55,937 nucleotides of DNA from Faecalibacterium sp. CAG:1138 (lineage in GTDB: Bacteria; Bacillota; Clostridia; Christensenellales; CAG-917). Numbering within the stretch: position 1 is the stretch's first letter; every line of letters begins with the position of its first letter. Positions 9,783 to 18,992 of this stretch are shown piece by piece. The notes under the pieces are model-generated. The model saw only the letters and a list, made by a program, of their open reading frames with translations. It was not told where the DNA came from and ran no database searches. A program made the translations under genes and the position numbers. The DNA lies in assembly GCA_000434675.1 (NCBI GenBank), contig HF988644.1, positions 6,376 to 62,312 on the forward strand, written 5' to 3'.

Positions 9783-10784
9783 TTAAGATGCGAGTTTTGC
9801 AAGATATTCGTCCACAAAGCCCCAAACCAAGGAGTCGTAATCCGTGACGCTGTAGTTTGCCGCGTTGAAGCCGTGCCCTGCCCCGAGAATTTTTTTAAGC
9901 TCGCAATCGGAATAAATCGTCTGCGCCTTTTCGGAATAGGATATCGGCACGGTGCGGTCGTTTGTGCCGTGAACGATAAGCACGGGCTTGTCGAATGCGG
10001 CGATATGCTCGTACACGTCGTAGTTGGTCAGCGAGCTTGAGAAGGTTTTTCCGTAAGGGATAAGGCTGTCGGGGATAAGCGGATTTGACGCGTACTTTTT
10101 CACCTGATCGGCGATGTTGAACGCAGGATACAGCAAAATCATGCCCGAAACCGCTTCGGGGATACCGTTTGCGGTGAGCGCAGTCACCAGTCCGCCCTGG
10201 CTGGTCCCCACCAAAAGCACGCCGCCGTCCGTGACGTCTTCGCGCGCCGATACCGCCGAAATCACCGCTTTGAGGTCGGCCACTTCGGAGAAAATGGTCA
10301 TTTCCTTGACTTTGCCGTCGCTTTTCGAGGAATTGCTTCCGCCGCAAAAATCAAACGTGCAGGCAACGTATCCCCTGTCCGCAAAGCCTTTGGCATACGC
10401 CGCGAGGGAATTTCCCGTCAGAAACGCGCTGTGCGACAAAATCACCGCAGGGTGCGAGGCAAGCTCGTCATTTGGAAAATATAATTTGCAATAAATGTTT
10501 TTGCTTCCGTTTTGCGTCCAGAACTCCTCGGTTTTGTAGTCTTCTGTGGGGACGTCAGGAGTATCTGGATTGTCGGGATTATCCGGAGTGTCCGGGACGT
10601 CGGGCGTATCGGGCGTGTCAGGCTTATCCGGCGTATCCGGTTTGTCCGGCGTATCCGGTTTGTCCGGCGTGTCAGGATTGTCCGGCGAAGGAGAATCGCC
10701 CTTCCCGCAGCTTGCAAACGCCATAAGCATAACCACTATGACAAGCACAACGAAAATAAATTTGAATAATAAACGTTTTTTCAT
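9783..10784 (-). CDS. Lipoprotein alpha/beta hydrolase with a PDTPDKP-repeat stalk
   Basis: A 333-residue protein. Residues 1-26 form a lipoprotein signal peptide with lipobox AFASC (Cys 26). Residues ~30-80 are a low-complexity stalk of PDTPDKP/PDNPD units. Residues ~90-333 are an alpha/beta hydrolase of the dienelactone-hydrolase/S9-like type: nucleophile elbow GTSQGG, acid in HGTNDRTVP and catalytic His in GAGHGF. The protein should sit on the outer face of the membrane, with its esterase or peptidase-like domain held away by the proline-rich stalk, perhaps across the cell wall. The substrate cannot be named. It has its own promoter and is a single-gene unit. Confidence 0.9.
   Translation of the reverse strand: MKKRLLFKFIFVVLVIVVMLMAFASCGKGDSPSPDNPDTPDKPDTPDKPDTPDKPDTPDTPDVPDTPDNPDNPDTPDVPTEDYKTEEFWTQNGSKNIYCKLYFPNDELASHPAVILSHSAFLTGNSLAAYAKGFADRGYVACTFDFCGGSNSSKSDGKVKEMTIFSEVADLKAVISAVSAREDVTDGGVLLVGTSQGGLVTALTANGIPEAVSGMILLYPAFNIADQVKKYASNPLIPDSLIPYGKTFSSSLTNYDVYEHIAAFDKPVLIVHGTNDRTVPISYSEKAQTIYSDCELKKILGAGHGFNAANYSVTDYDSLVWGFVDEYLAKLAS
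10580..10690 (-). repeat. Short tandem repeats encoding the PDTPDKP stalk
   Basis: Degenerate 9- and 18-base units (TTGTCCGGCGTATCCGG-type) repeat in phase with the codons. Such arrays change length easily by slippage. Confidence 0.8.
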
Positions 10785-10833
10785 AAAATTTCCTCTTTCT
10801 ATGATTCCCGTTATTCTCCCTGTCGCTACGTCA

Positions 10834-10862
10834 ATTATACTACCACAACAGGCGTTTGTCTA
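10834..10862 (-). promoter_or_regulatory. Promoter of the lipoprotein hydrolase gene (TAGACA-N17-TATAAT)
   Basis: On the minus strand, -35 TAGACA (10857-10862) and perfect -10 (10834-10839), ~50 bases before the start codon. Confidence 0.65.
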
Positions 10863-11021
10863 CTGCCGATAAATATCTTTTTCACGCGCCAAAGCGGAAA
10901 ATTTTGCTAAAACGGAAACGTCTTTTGCGGCGCAACCTAAAATCGCAAGCGGTTTTTTGTGTGGTTTTGGCACAAAAGCGCAAAAAATCAAAAACGGTGA
11001 GCAAAAAAATTCAAGTGGGCA

Positions 11022-11050
11022 TTGACATTGAAAAAATGGGGAAATATAAT
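11022..11050 (+). promoter_or_regulatory. Promoter of the FAD oxidoreductase/FNR operon (TTGACA-N17-TATAAT)
   Basis: Both hexamers are perfect consensus with 17-base spacing; start of transcription is expected near 11057, and AGGAGG follows before the ATG at 11080. No operator is evident. Confidence 0.85.
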
Positions 11051-11079
11051 ATAGTTAAGTAAATAACAGGAGGAAACCT

Positions 11080-12600
11080 ATGAGCAAAAATTACGACGTT
11101 CTCGTTGTCGGCGGCGGCAACGGCGGCTTGATGGCTGCCGCACTCACCGCAAAAGCGGGGCTGAAAACGTTGCTGGTTGAAAAACATAATATTCCGGGCG
11201 GCAGCGCTTCATCGTTCAAAAGAGGCAGATTCGAATTCGAGCCGTCGTTGCACGAGCTTTGCAGCGTCGGAACGAAGGAAAAACCAAACGAAATTTACAA
11301 CTTGTTCGACAAAATCGGGGCGAAGATCGACTGGAGGTACGAAAACAACACCTTCCGCGCAATCTGCACCGGCGAAAACGGCTATGACGTGAAGCTTCGC
11401 GCAGGGGAAGAAAACTTCTGCGACGACATGGAAAAGGCCGTTCCGGGTTGCCGCGCGTCGGTCAAAGCATTTTTCGATCTGGACGGCAAAAACAAAGAAA
11501 CCCTTTCCTATATCTACAAAAAGAAAGGCAAACCGAACCCGCTCGTTATGCTCTTCAAGCACGGCGACTTTATGAGATCGGCTTCACACAGCGTTGAGGA
11601 CGTCGAAAAAGCCCTCGGCATGCCTGAAAAAGCGCGCAACATTCTCAACACCTACTGGTGCTATCTGGGCGTTCCTACCGACGAGCTTTCGGCTTTCCAC
11701 TATATGACCATGGTCGAATCCTACGTCAACGACGGCGCGGCCATGCCGTACAAACGCTCGCACGAACTGAGCCTTGCCATCGAAAAGGCAATCACCGATA
11801 ACGGCGGCGAAGTGTGGTACAACTCCCCTGCAACCAAGTTCCTCTACAACGAAGACGGCTCCTGCAAGGGCGTTGAACTGGCAAACGGCGAGCAGATTTT
11901 TGCGAAAGAAATCATTTCCAACGTCATTCCTAACAACGTTTACGAAATGTCCGCCCCGAAATTCGTGCCTGAACGCGAATTGCGCCTTGCCAACAGCAGA
12001 AAACTGGGCATAACCTTCGTAACGATATATCTCGGCCTCGACTGCACCAAGGAAGAACTGGGGCTTAATGACTACACCGTCTTCATTTCCAAGGACGGCA
12101 ACCCGAGAAAGTGCTTCGACAAACGCCTTGACGGCTATTATTACGTCGTCAACTGCCTGAACGCGGTAATCCCGGATTGCACGCCTGAAGGTACGAGCAC
12201 GCTTTTCTACACCATTCCGCTTTTCGGCAACGAAATCCCTGCGGATTTGTCGCCTGAAAACTACAAAAAATGGAAAAACGACGTCGCCAAACGCTTCATA
12301 GAAGACAGCGAAAAGGTTTTGGGCGTCAGCATTATGCCGCACATTGAGGAAATCGAAGTCGCAACGCCGGTTACCTTTGCAAGATACCTCGGCACGCCTG
12401 ACGGCGAAATTTACGGCTACGAGCTTTCCGGTTGGGACAGCATCATGGCGCGTATCTCCCAAAACGCAACCGACTACACCGTGAAAAACCTCACCTACTG
12501 CGGCGGCCACAACGTCCGCGGCGACGGCTACAGCTCCGCCTACATCACCGGCGAATCGGCGGCAAACACCGTCATCAGAAGACTGAAAGGAGGCAACTGA
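11080..12600 (+). CDS. Phytoene desaturase-like NAD(P)/FAD-dependent oxidoreductase
   Basis: A 506-residue protein of the CrtI/amine-oxidase-like flavoprotein group. The N-terminal dinucleotide-binding fold has VVGGGNGGLMAAALTAKAG followed by LLVEKHNIPGGSASSF (FAD ADP-binding and the conserved GG). The C-terminal FAD-binding motif is TYCGGHNVRGDGYSSAYITG. Relatives desaturate, saturate or isomerise hydrophobic polyene and prenyl substrates. No carotenoid synthase genes (crtB, crtM) are in the window, so carotenoid synthesis is not supported. It is translated as a pair with the FNR-type reductase, which begins one base after its stop, suggesting that the reductase feeds electrons to it or that both act on one substrate. 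Confidence 0.85.
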   Translation: MSKNYDVLVVGGGNGGLMAAALTAKAGLKTLLVEKHNIPGGSASSFKRGRFEFEPSLHELCSVGTKEKPNEIYNLFDKIGAKIDWRYENNTFRAICTGENGYDVKLRAGEENFCDDMEKAVPGCRASVKAFFDLDGKNKETLSYIYKKKGKPNPLVMLFKHGDFMRSASHSVEDVEKALGMPEKARNILNTYWCYLGVPTDELSAFHYMTMVESYVNDGAAMPYKRSHELSLAIEKAITDNGGEVWYNSPATKFLYNEDGSCKGVELANGEQIFAKEIISNVIPNNVYEMSAPKFVPERELRLANSRKLGITFVTIYLGLDCTKEELGLNDYTVFISKDGNPRKCFDKRLDGYYYVVNCLNAVIPDCTPEGTSTLFYTIPLFGNEIPADLSPENYKKWKNDVAKRFIEDSEKVLGVSIMPHIEEIEVATPVTFARYLGTPDGEIYGYELSGWDSIMARISQNATDYTVKNLTYCGGHNVRGDGYSSAYITGESAANTVIRRLKGGN

Positions 12601-12601
12601 T

Positions 12602-13804
12602 ATGAAAAAACCTAACATTTCTTCGTTAAATCCGATAGAGTTCACAAAAGTTCAGCCTTTAAGAACCGAAACCATCGACAAGGCTCCGGCAACTCCGATT
12701 CCGCCACTCGAATCGTACCGTGCAAACGCAATCGCAAAAGCCTTGCACCCGAAACGTCAGTTCGTCGTGATTTCGAAAATAGACGAAATTTCAAGCGACG
12801 TCAAAACCTTCACCCTCGTTCCGAACGAGAAAAAAGGCACGACCGCTCTCGCCTATTTCTCCGCAGGGCAATATATTTCCGTCAGCCTCACGATCGGCCA
12901 AATAACCTTGAACCGTCCGTATTCCCTGTCTTCTTCCCCGAAAGCGGCACTTGGCGGAGAATACAAAATCACCGTCAAACGCGTCAAGGACGGACTTGCA
13001 ACCAACTATATTCTCGACAATTTCAAAGTCGGCGACGAGCTTGAAATTTCCGCTCCTCTCGGACACTTCTGCTACGAACCTCTGCGCGACGCGGCCACCG
13101 TCATCGGCCTTGCGGGCGGAAGTGGCATCACTCCGTTTTTAAGTTTGGCGCACGCGATAGCCGACGGCGACGAAGACGCAAACCTCGTTCTGCTTTACGG
13201 CTCCCGCACGCAAAAAGACGTTTTGTTCAAAAACGAATTTGACGAAATTGCAAAATCGTGCGATAAAGTCAAGGTTGTGTACGTTTTAAGCGACGAATCG
13301 GCAGAAGGCTGCGAATCCGGCTTCCTGACGGCAGAGCTTATCAAAAAGTACGCGCCGGAAGGAGACTACTCGGTGTTTATGTGCGGACCGCAGGCCATGT
13401 ACGTTTTTGCCGACAAAGAAATAGCAAAACTCGGCATCAGACAAAAATTTGTCAGACACGAGCTGTTCGGCGAATATCACAACCCTGAAAAGGAAGCCGA
13501 CTACGTTGCCCCTGAAGCCCCTACCTGCAAAATCACCGTCAACGTTCGCGGCGAAAAACAGGTTGTGGAAGCTTCCGTTGAGGACACCGTTCTCTCTTCT
13601 CTCGAAAAACACGGCATTCGCGTTCCTGCGCATTGCAGATCCGGCGAATGCGGTTGGTGCCACAGCAGGCTGGTTTCCGGCAAGGTTTACGTCCCTAAAT
13701 CCGTTGACGGCAGACGCCTTGCGGATTTGGACTACGGCTACGTTCATCCGTGCTGCACCTTCCCTCTTTCGGACATCGAAATCGTCGTGTATCCTGAAGC
13801 ATAA
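12602..13804 (+). CDS. FAD/NAD(P) reductase with C-terminal 2Fe-2S ferredoxin domain
   Basis: A 400-residue protein. Residues ~1-45 are an unusual proline-rich lead. Residues ~50-150 form the FNR-type FAD barrel with NRPYSLSSSP. Residues ~155-270 form the NAD(P) domain with GLAGGSGITPF and a late MCGPQAMY. Residues ~300-400 are a plant-type [2Fe-2S] ferredoxin with CRSGECGWC and a distal HPCCTFP cysteine. This layout matches reductase components of oxygenases and of the CDP-6-deoxyhexose (AscD/E3-like) systems, which pass electrons from NAD(P)H through FAD to an iron-sulfur centre. In an anaerobe its partner is most likely the flavoenzyme encoded just upstream; that is inferred from coupling. 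Confidence 0.88.
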   Translation: MKKPNISSLNPIEFTKVQPLRTETIDKAPATPIPPLESYRANAIAKALHPKRQFVVISKIDEISSDVKTFTLVPNEKKGTTALAYFSAGQYISVSLTIGQITLNRPYSLSSSPKAALGGEYKITVKRVKDGLATNYILDNFKVGDELEISAPLGHFCYEPLRDAATVIGLAGGSGITPFLSLAHAIADGDEDANLVLLYGSRTQKDVLFKNEFDEIAKSCDKVKVVYVLSDESAEGCESGFLTAELIKKYAPEGDYSVFMCGPQAMYVFADKEIAKLGIRQKFVRHELFGEYHNPEKEADYVAPEAPTCKITVNVRGEKQVVEASVEDTVLSSLEKHGIRVPAHCRSGECGWCHSRLVSGKVYVPKSVDGRRLADLDYGYVHPCCTFPLSDIEIVVYPEA

Positions 13805-13817
13805 CGCAAAAACGAAA

Positions 13818-13850
13818 ATATCCCGAGAAACCTCGGGATATTTTTTGTTT
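13818..13850 (+). terminator. Terminator of the FAD oxidoreductase/FNR operon
   Basis: Stem ATATCCCGAG / CTCGGGATAT with a 4-base loop and a run of T. Confidence 0.88.
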
Positions 13851-13857
13851 TATAGCG

Positions 13858-14048
13858 ACGATTTCCGAATTGGTAAATGCTTCAAGAACGATATTCGCTT
13901 CGTATTCGTTGATAACGCATTTTTTGTCGATAACGTCGTATCCGAAGAATGTTCGTCCGCCGGTCGTCTGACCTTTGCTCCAACTCTCTTTTAATCCGCG
14001 ATTTATCTTTTGAGCGAGTTCCGCCGATTTTGTGTGTTTCGTTAGCCA
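13858..14048 (-). pseudogene. Remnant of a large serine recombinase (site-specific integrase)
   Basis: No gene is annotated easily here, but minus-strand translation of 14048-13858 gives KHTKSAELAQKINRGLKESW, then SKGQTTGGRTFFGYDVIDKK and CVINEYEANIVLEAFTNSEI. This is the helix plus 'GG-x-x-x-GY-V' start of the recombinase domain (Pfam Recombinase type) that follows the catalytic domain in large serine recombinases. The frame opens right after a stop (TAG) and has no start codon; a preceding ATG (MANETHK) is in another frame. The catalytic resolvase domain and everything after ~60 residues are missing, so it is dead. It lies at the border of the surface-protein island and suggests a past integration event. 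Confidence 0.72.
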
Positions 14049-14084
14049 TAGCCGCTCCTATAAATCAAAATATCGCCTTTAAAA

Positions 14085-14117
14085 ATCAGAGCCGTCCGCA
14101 ATGACTGCGAACGGCTC
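14085..14117 (-). terminator. Terminator of the surface-protein gene cluster
   Basis: Minus-strand stem GAGCCGTTCGCA / TGCGGACGGCTC with a 5-base loop, then TGATTTTTAAA, just after the stop of the InlB-repeat protein. Confidence 0.8.
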
Positions 14118-14124
14118 GTTGTTA

Positions 14125-17100
14125 TTATTTCATCTTATTTTTTTTGGTGAACAATGCTTTGATTGCTGCGATTAAATCTGCAAAGCTCTTTTTCTTGACT
14201 GCGAACCAAAGAACGGCAAATCCGCCGATTCCGGCAAGCAGCACCGAACCGATTACGATACCCGCAATTTGTCCGCCCGAAAGTCCGTCCTTTTTATCAG
14301 GTGTCGGAGTGATTTCGCCACCGCCCGAAGTCTTATCGCCATACACCGCCGTAAGGGTTTTTTCTCCCGTTACGTTAAAGGTATAACTCTTTTCGGTGCT
14401 GACGATTTCTCCGCTTTCGTCTTTCCAGCCTTTGAACTCTTTGCCTTCTGCCGGATCGTTTGCGGTAACGGTTATGCTTTCACCTTGTTTGACAACTCCT
14501 GCGCCCGTTCCGCCTTCGACTTTGATTTCAACGGACGGTTTGTCGTCAACAGCTCTGAAATGCGCTTGAATCTTAATGTTGCTTGCAGGCATTTCAAAGG
14601 TTGTCGTAGAACTTGTCGCGCTTTCAAACTCTATGGTTACGCCCGCCGTTTCGCAAGTCCATTTGTCAAAGACTTTTCCTGCCGGAGCAGGATTTGCGGT
14701 TATGGTAACGGTTTCACCGGCTTTTGCGACTTCTTTGTCTTTCGTGCCGTCCACCATTTCTATTGCAAACTTTTCAATCGCCCGATAGGTTGCCTTAAAG
14801 GTTACGTTTCCGTCAGGCATATTGAACTTGATTTCCGTTTTGGTCAAATCCATACCCTCGGTGTCAAGTCCCGTAACTTCCCACTTGTCGAAGTACATAT
14901 CGGTATCCGGCTCGTTTGCCTTTACGGTAACTTCCGTCTGATAGGTTGCCATATCCAAGGTGGTCGTTCCGTTTTCGACGGTAACTTGGTAAACAACGTC
15001 TTTGTACGTTGCTTCCATTTTCACGTCGCTTGCAGGCATTTGGAAAGTAACCGTTGATTTTGCCAAATCTTCGTCGGACAAAGTAATGCCCGTAACAACC
15101 CACTTATCGAACTCTTTTCCCGTTGCAGGGACGTTTGCCGTAATGGTTACGCTTTCGCCACATTTTGCCTTTGATTTATCTGCCGTTCCGCCGTTTACGG
15201 TAATAGTGTACTCGATATCTTCGTAATTTGCGGTTGCGGTTACAGCATTTGCAGGCATATTAAAGGTAAGGCTTGTTTTAGTTGTATCAAGACCGCTTAT
15301 TCCCTCAATCGTCCAACCCGAAAATTTCTTTCCGATTGTAGGCTCGTTTGCGGTGATGGTCACGCTTGCGCCTTGAATAAACACACCTTCGCCTGTTCCG
15401 CCTATTACGGTAAGATTGTATGAAGAAACACCGCTTTCAGGAACGTCCACTTCGGTAACTGCTCCTGCATTGTAGTTGTCCGTTTCCTTAAACCTTATTT
15501 GATATCTACCGGACGAAAGTCCTGTAACGTCGCTACCTGTTCCCGAAGTCCAAGCAGAATCGCCTACTTTGCGGTATTCCATTTTGGCGGTTATTCCCGT
15601 TATCTTGCCGTCCGTTGTGGTTGTTGTAGTAGGAGCAACGGTTGTAAATAGCGAAGAAGATGGTGCAGGTTGTTCTGCCTTTGCGATTGTAAATTTCCAC
15701 GAAACATCGTGAATATCGGTTGCCGAGTTGAAGTTTGCCGTTGCGGTTGTGTCGATATACACTTCATATTCGCCTGCGTCTTTTGCCTCTGCAACAATCA
15801 CTCCGCCTTTTTTGTACTTAACCGTGACGGTGTAGCCTGTTTCATCACCATAGTGAGCAATCAAACTAACGGTTGCGGTTTTGACATTGCCGTCATACGT
15901 AAGGTTGCTCGGTTCATTAAAGTTAAAATCGCTTACAACAGGGTTTCTCTTACCTATGCTCCAAGGGATTTCCTTGTCGGTTATCGTGCCGTCGTTCCAC
16001 TTATATCCGCTCTTTAATTTTGCGATTGCGGTATAATTTTTTGCGGCAACGCCTTTATTTCCTGTTAGCGTATAGCCGACGCCATCATCAACGCCCGTTA
16101 TCTCACTATTTGTATAAGTAAGCCCCGTTTTTGCTGTCGGAACGGCAATTTCTGTAAGCGTAGCAACGATATTAAATTTTGCGTCCGAGTTGCTTTTGGC
16201 AGTCAAATCGCTTGTAAGTCCTGTGATATTTGCCTTTGGAATTGTGATATTTACAACTTGGTCGCTAAGAGCGGTAGGCGTACCGCTGACGGTGATTCTC
16301 GCCTCGGTGTCGCTTATTCTCTTAAATGTCTGAACAAGCCCTGCGGGAAGATTTGTTATCCAATTTCCCGAAAGAGCGGTCGCAAACGTATATCCCGTAA
16401 GTGTAACGGTAATATCCTTGTTTGCAATCGTTTCGCCTTGCTCACCAAAAATAGTTACGCTATCTACGGTTGCTTTCCTTTCGGTGTAGTCAATGGTGAA
16501 CGGCGCGCTGTATAATGTTTTGTTATTATACTCAACCTCAACCACATATTCGCCGGCAGGAGTTCCGTAATAAGTCCCATTATCTTCAAGAGTTGCTTTA
16601 TAAGTAGTTCCGTCAACAGACACAACGTTACCCTTTGAAATAGTTAAATCGTTTATCGGTCTGATTTTTATCCAATTACTTTGGTTAAATTCATTACTAA
16701 TAAGAGTAAATGTCACCGTACCTTTTGTACCACTTTCTCTTTCAAAAACAGGTTGCACCGTAAACGCTTTATAATTTGCTCTTACTTCAATATCCTTGTC
16801 TTGAACGGTAAGTTTCGCTCCGTTTTGGCTTGTTGCGTTTGTTATAACTGCGTCACTTGTAAACGAAAACCATTTGTCAAACGGTATGTTTGTCGTATCC
16901 GTTTCGCTCACTTGCAAAGAAGGCGCATTCAAAGTGATTTCGTCACCCGCAAGGAAATATCCGCTACCACTATTTGCTTCCTTAGGTACGCCCGGACCTG
17001 CAAGTGTACCGTTTATTGCTGCCACATAGCGCGGTGTGCCATAGCGGTAGGACGCAAAGCAATTTCCGCTATCTTCGTTTACAGCGTGGGTTGTATTATC

Positions 17101-17970
17101 TACGTCACCACCGGTAATAGGCCAGCCATTGCTTCCTGCTTTCTTGTATTTTATGGTCATATTGCCTGCTTTAGTCATCGTTTTGCAGTTTCGAATACCA
17201 TAACTATAAGCACTATCGCCACCCGCCACGCTAACGTCAATATCGATATTGCCGTTTGTATTTATAGTTACATTGTTTTTTGCAAAAATACCTGCTACCC
17301 ATTGACTTGCGGTGCTATTGTTTGTGTTTTTGGCTACAATATTAACGCTTGCATTGTCTTCAATTGTTACGTTCCTTGCATGAATACCATCAACTTGACA
17401 GTTTTCTCCATTAGACGTTGCGTTAATTGTGACTTGTGCGTTGCCTCCAATAACAACGTCAATGTTCTTAGCCATTACCGACGCTCCGCAGGCTATTCCC
17501 CATACAGAAGAAACGCTGCTTGAAGCGTTTATCGTCAATTTTCCGTTTGCATTAGACGTAATAGTTACTCGTCCTTCATGTTCTCCATCGATAAATACGC
17601 CGTTTTGCCCACCGGTAATAATATTGTCTCCGATAAGGTTGATTGTGAAATATCCTGATACAGCAGGATTTATACCTACGTTCCCGCCGTTAAAATTGTT
17701 AAGAGTCAAAACGCCGTCTTTGTATTTGGCAACGTAACCCGTATCGGGGTTGCCGTTTAGTTGATCTCCATCAGACGTTTTCAAATAATAACCATTGTTT
17801 AACGGATTATTATTTATGTAAATTATGTCATACGGCGTAAGCGTTTCTCCTTCTGCATAGACCGTACTCGTCGGGCTTGCAACCACTATGCCGAGCATAA
17901 GCGCAAGGCACATCGTAAGTCCCAAAATCAGCGTCAATATCTTTGATATATTTGCCTTTGTGTGTGTCAT
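14125..17970 (-). CDS. Large cell-surface protein with beta-helix-like N-terminus and five divergent InlB B-repeats
   Basis: A 1281-residue exported protein. Residues ~1-38 form a signal peptide ending ...STVYA. Residues ~45-290 are rich in short N/G/I/T strands (LTLNNFNGGNVGINPAV, VTITSNANGKLTINASS), resembling carbohydrate-binding right-handed beta-helix modules. Residues ~400-870 carry Ig-like and MBG/YDG-like segments (NLTYDGNVKTATVSL, YTLTGNKGVAAKNYTAIAK). Residues ~880-1215 hold five InlB B-like repeats with the pattern V-x-GGT...GE-x-VTITAN-x-P-x-GK-x-FDKW. Residues ~1230-1260 are a transmembrane helix, then a lysine-rich tail, with no LPxTG motif. A binding or adhesion role at the surface is inferred. 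It is last of four minus-strand genes (gap 81 bases) and is more AT-rich in its middle part than the housekeeping genes. Confidence 0.85.
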   Translation of the reverse strand: MTHTKANISKILTLILGLTMCLALMLGIVVASPTSTVYAEGETLTPYDIIYINNNPLNNGYYLKTSDGDQLNGNPDTGYVAKYKDGVLTLNNFNGGNVGINPAVSGYFTINLIGDNIITGGQNGVFIDGEHEGRVTITSNANGKLTINASSSVSSVWGIACGASVMAKNIDVVIGGNAQVTINATSNGENCQVDGIHARNVTIEDNASVNIVAKNTNNSTASQWVAGIFAKNNVTINTNGNIDIDVSVAGGDSAYSYGIRNCKTMTKAGNMTIKYKKAGSNGWPITGGDVDNTTHAVNEDSGNCFASYRYGTPRYVAAINGTLAGPGVPKEANSGSGYFLAGDEITLNAPSLQVSETDTTNIPFDKWFSFTSDAVITNATSQNGAKLTVQDKDIEVRANYKAFTVQPVFERESGTKGTVTFTLISNEFNQSNWIKIRPINDLTISKGNVVSVDGTTYKATLEDNGTYYGTPAGEYVVEVEYNNKTLYSAPFTIDYTERKATVDSVTIFGEQGETIANKDITVTLTGYTFATALSGNWITNLPAGLVQTFKRISDTEARITVSGTPTALSDQVVNITIPKANITGLTSDLTAKSNSDAKFNIVATLTEIAVPTAKTGLTYTNSEITGVDDGVGYTLTGNKGVAAKNYTAIAKLKSGYKWNDGTITDKEIPWSIGKRNPVVSDFNFNEPSNLTYDGNVKTATVSLIAHYGDETGYTVTVKYKKGGVIVAEAKDAGEYEVYIDTTATANFNSATDIHDVSWKFTIAKAEQPAPSSSLFTTVAPTTTTTTDGKITGITAKMEYRKVGDSAWTSGTGSDVTGLSSGRYQIRFKETDNYNAGAVTEVDVPESGVSSYNLTVIGGTGEGVFIQGASVTITANEPTIGKKFSGWTIEGISGLDTTKTSLTFNMPANAVTATANYEDIEYTITVNGGTADKSKAKCGESVTITANVPATGKEFDKWVVTGITLSDEDLAKSTVTFQMPASDVKMEATYKDVVYQVTVENGTTTLDMATYQTEVTVKANEPDTDMYFDKWEVTGLDTEGMDLTKTEIKFNMPDGNVTFKATYRAIEKFAIEMVDGTKDKEVAKAGETVTITANPAPAGKVFDKWTCETAGVTIEFESATSSTTTFEMPASNIKIQAHFRAVDDKPSVEIKVEGGTGAGVVKQGESITVTANDPAEGKEFKGWKDESGEIVSTEKSYTFNVTGEKTLTAVYGDKTSGGGEITPTPDKKDGLSGGQIAGIVIGSVLLAGIGGFAVLWFAVKKKSFADLIAAIKALFTKKNKMK

Positions 17971-18051
17971 AATATTATCTCCTTTTAATTTTTGTGGGGA
18001 TATGTTGCATAAAACGCGACTTTACGTCGCAAATATGCTGCATTAAGTCGT

Positions 18052-18924
18052 TTAGTATACGACAAACAAGTCTATGTCCGAAATAGTGCAGAAACCGAAA
18101 CTCTTTGCCCCGATTGCTTTCATGGAATAGGCAAAGCCGAGGTTATCTTTCGTGCCGATCAGCGCGTTTACCGCCGTCGTGCCGATCTGCATATTCAGGT
18201 TTTCGGCAGTACCGATTTTCAGCACGGCGTTTAGCGTATCAAAAAGATCCGCCGTATCATCAGCCGAAAGATTGTTAAGCGTAAGCGATTTGTGCGTTAC
18301 GGTGTAGGCAAAGCCGTCTTCTTCCGTCTTATCTACGCGAACGGTGGACGAAACGTAAAGGCTGTCCGGGATATGTTTTTTTAATAACTTATACGGGAAA
18401 CCGTCCATATCCGCTTTGAACGGCGTAAGGTCGAGTTTTGCAACGACGCCAAAATCCGCGCTGCCGTTTGCGGCAATTTCCGAAAAATCGACTTGCATGA
18501 CGGTTACGGACACCTCTTTTTCGCCTATTTTGATTTTGCCTCCCGTTTGCTCGTAAAAGACCGTCTGGGCAATCGCCCCGACATGCTTTTCGAGGAGGAA
18601 AATCGAATCCGTCATACTTTTGCCCGCAAGTGAAGCAAAATTGACCGAGTATCCGTTGTAGCCTTTGCCCTTTTCATAGACGATAAGCCCGTCGATTTTA
18701 TCATTGACTGCGCTTTTCATTTCGGCAAAGTCCTGCTCGCCGTAAGCGTTCGGGCAAAGCGCGGATTCGTCCACGTCTTTTGAGAGCGTTTTCAGTTGTT
18801 CCGCGGTGCGGAAAAGGTCGATGCCGTGCGTCGTGCGGACGTAGACGTATCCGCCGATGACGGTAACGCCGACTATGGCGACGATGACGAAAAAGGTTAT
18901 AATAAGATTTTTTATTGTTTTCAT
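18052..18924 (-). CDS. Hypothetical membrane-anchored extracytoplasmic protein
   Basis: A 290-residue protein not recognised as any named family. Residues ~5-30 are one hydrophobic anchor (IITFFVIVAIVGVTVIGGYV), followed by an extracytoplasmic domain of mixed strands and helices. Positions with repeated 'lack of charge then acidic' pattern (VTVMQVDFSEIAANGSADFG, VAKLDLTPFKADMDGFP, KHIPDSLYVSSTVRVD) look like a beta-sandwich or lipid-binding-type fold, but this is only an impression. It has two cysteines and no lipobox or catalytic motif. It lies between two large surface proteins on the same strand with gaps of 68 and 81 bases, so it is probably co-transcribed with them. Confidence 0.75.
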   Translation of the reverse strand: MKTIKNLIITFFVIVAIVGVTVIGGYVYVRTTHGIDLFRTAEQLKTLSKDVDESALCPNAYGEQDFAEMKSAVNDKIDGLIVYEKGKGYNGYSVNFASLAGKSMTDSIFLLEKHVGAIAQTVFYEQTGGKIKIGEKEVSVTVMQVDFSEIAANGSADFGVVAKLDLTPFKADMDGFPYKLLKKHIPDSLYVSSTVRVDKTEEDGFAYTVTHKSLTLNNLSADDTADLFDTLNAVLKIGTAENLNMQIGTTAVNALIGTKDNLGFAYSMKAIGAKSFGFCTISDIDLFVVY

Positions 18925-18992
18925 AATTATTCTCCGTCGGCTGTTCGAGCCGCCCGATAAAGACGGCCCTATTGCCTTATTTGTAAGATTTC

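Noticed and set aside
10560..10690. Regular repeats resembling a small CRISPR array
   Set aside because: Units are 9-18 bases without unique spacers and encode the PDTPDKP stalk in frame. No cas genes are present.
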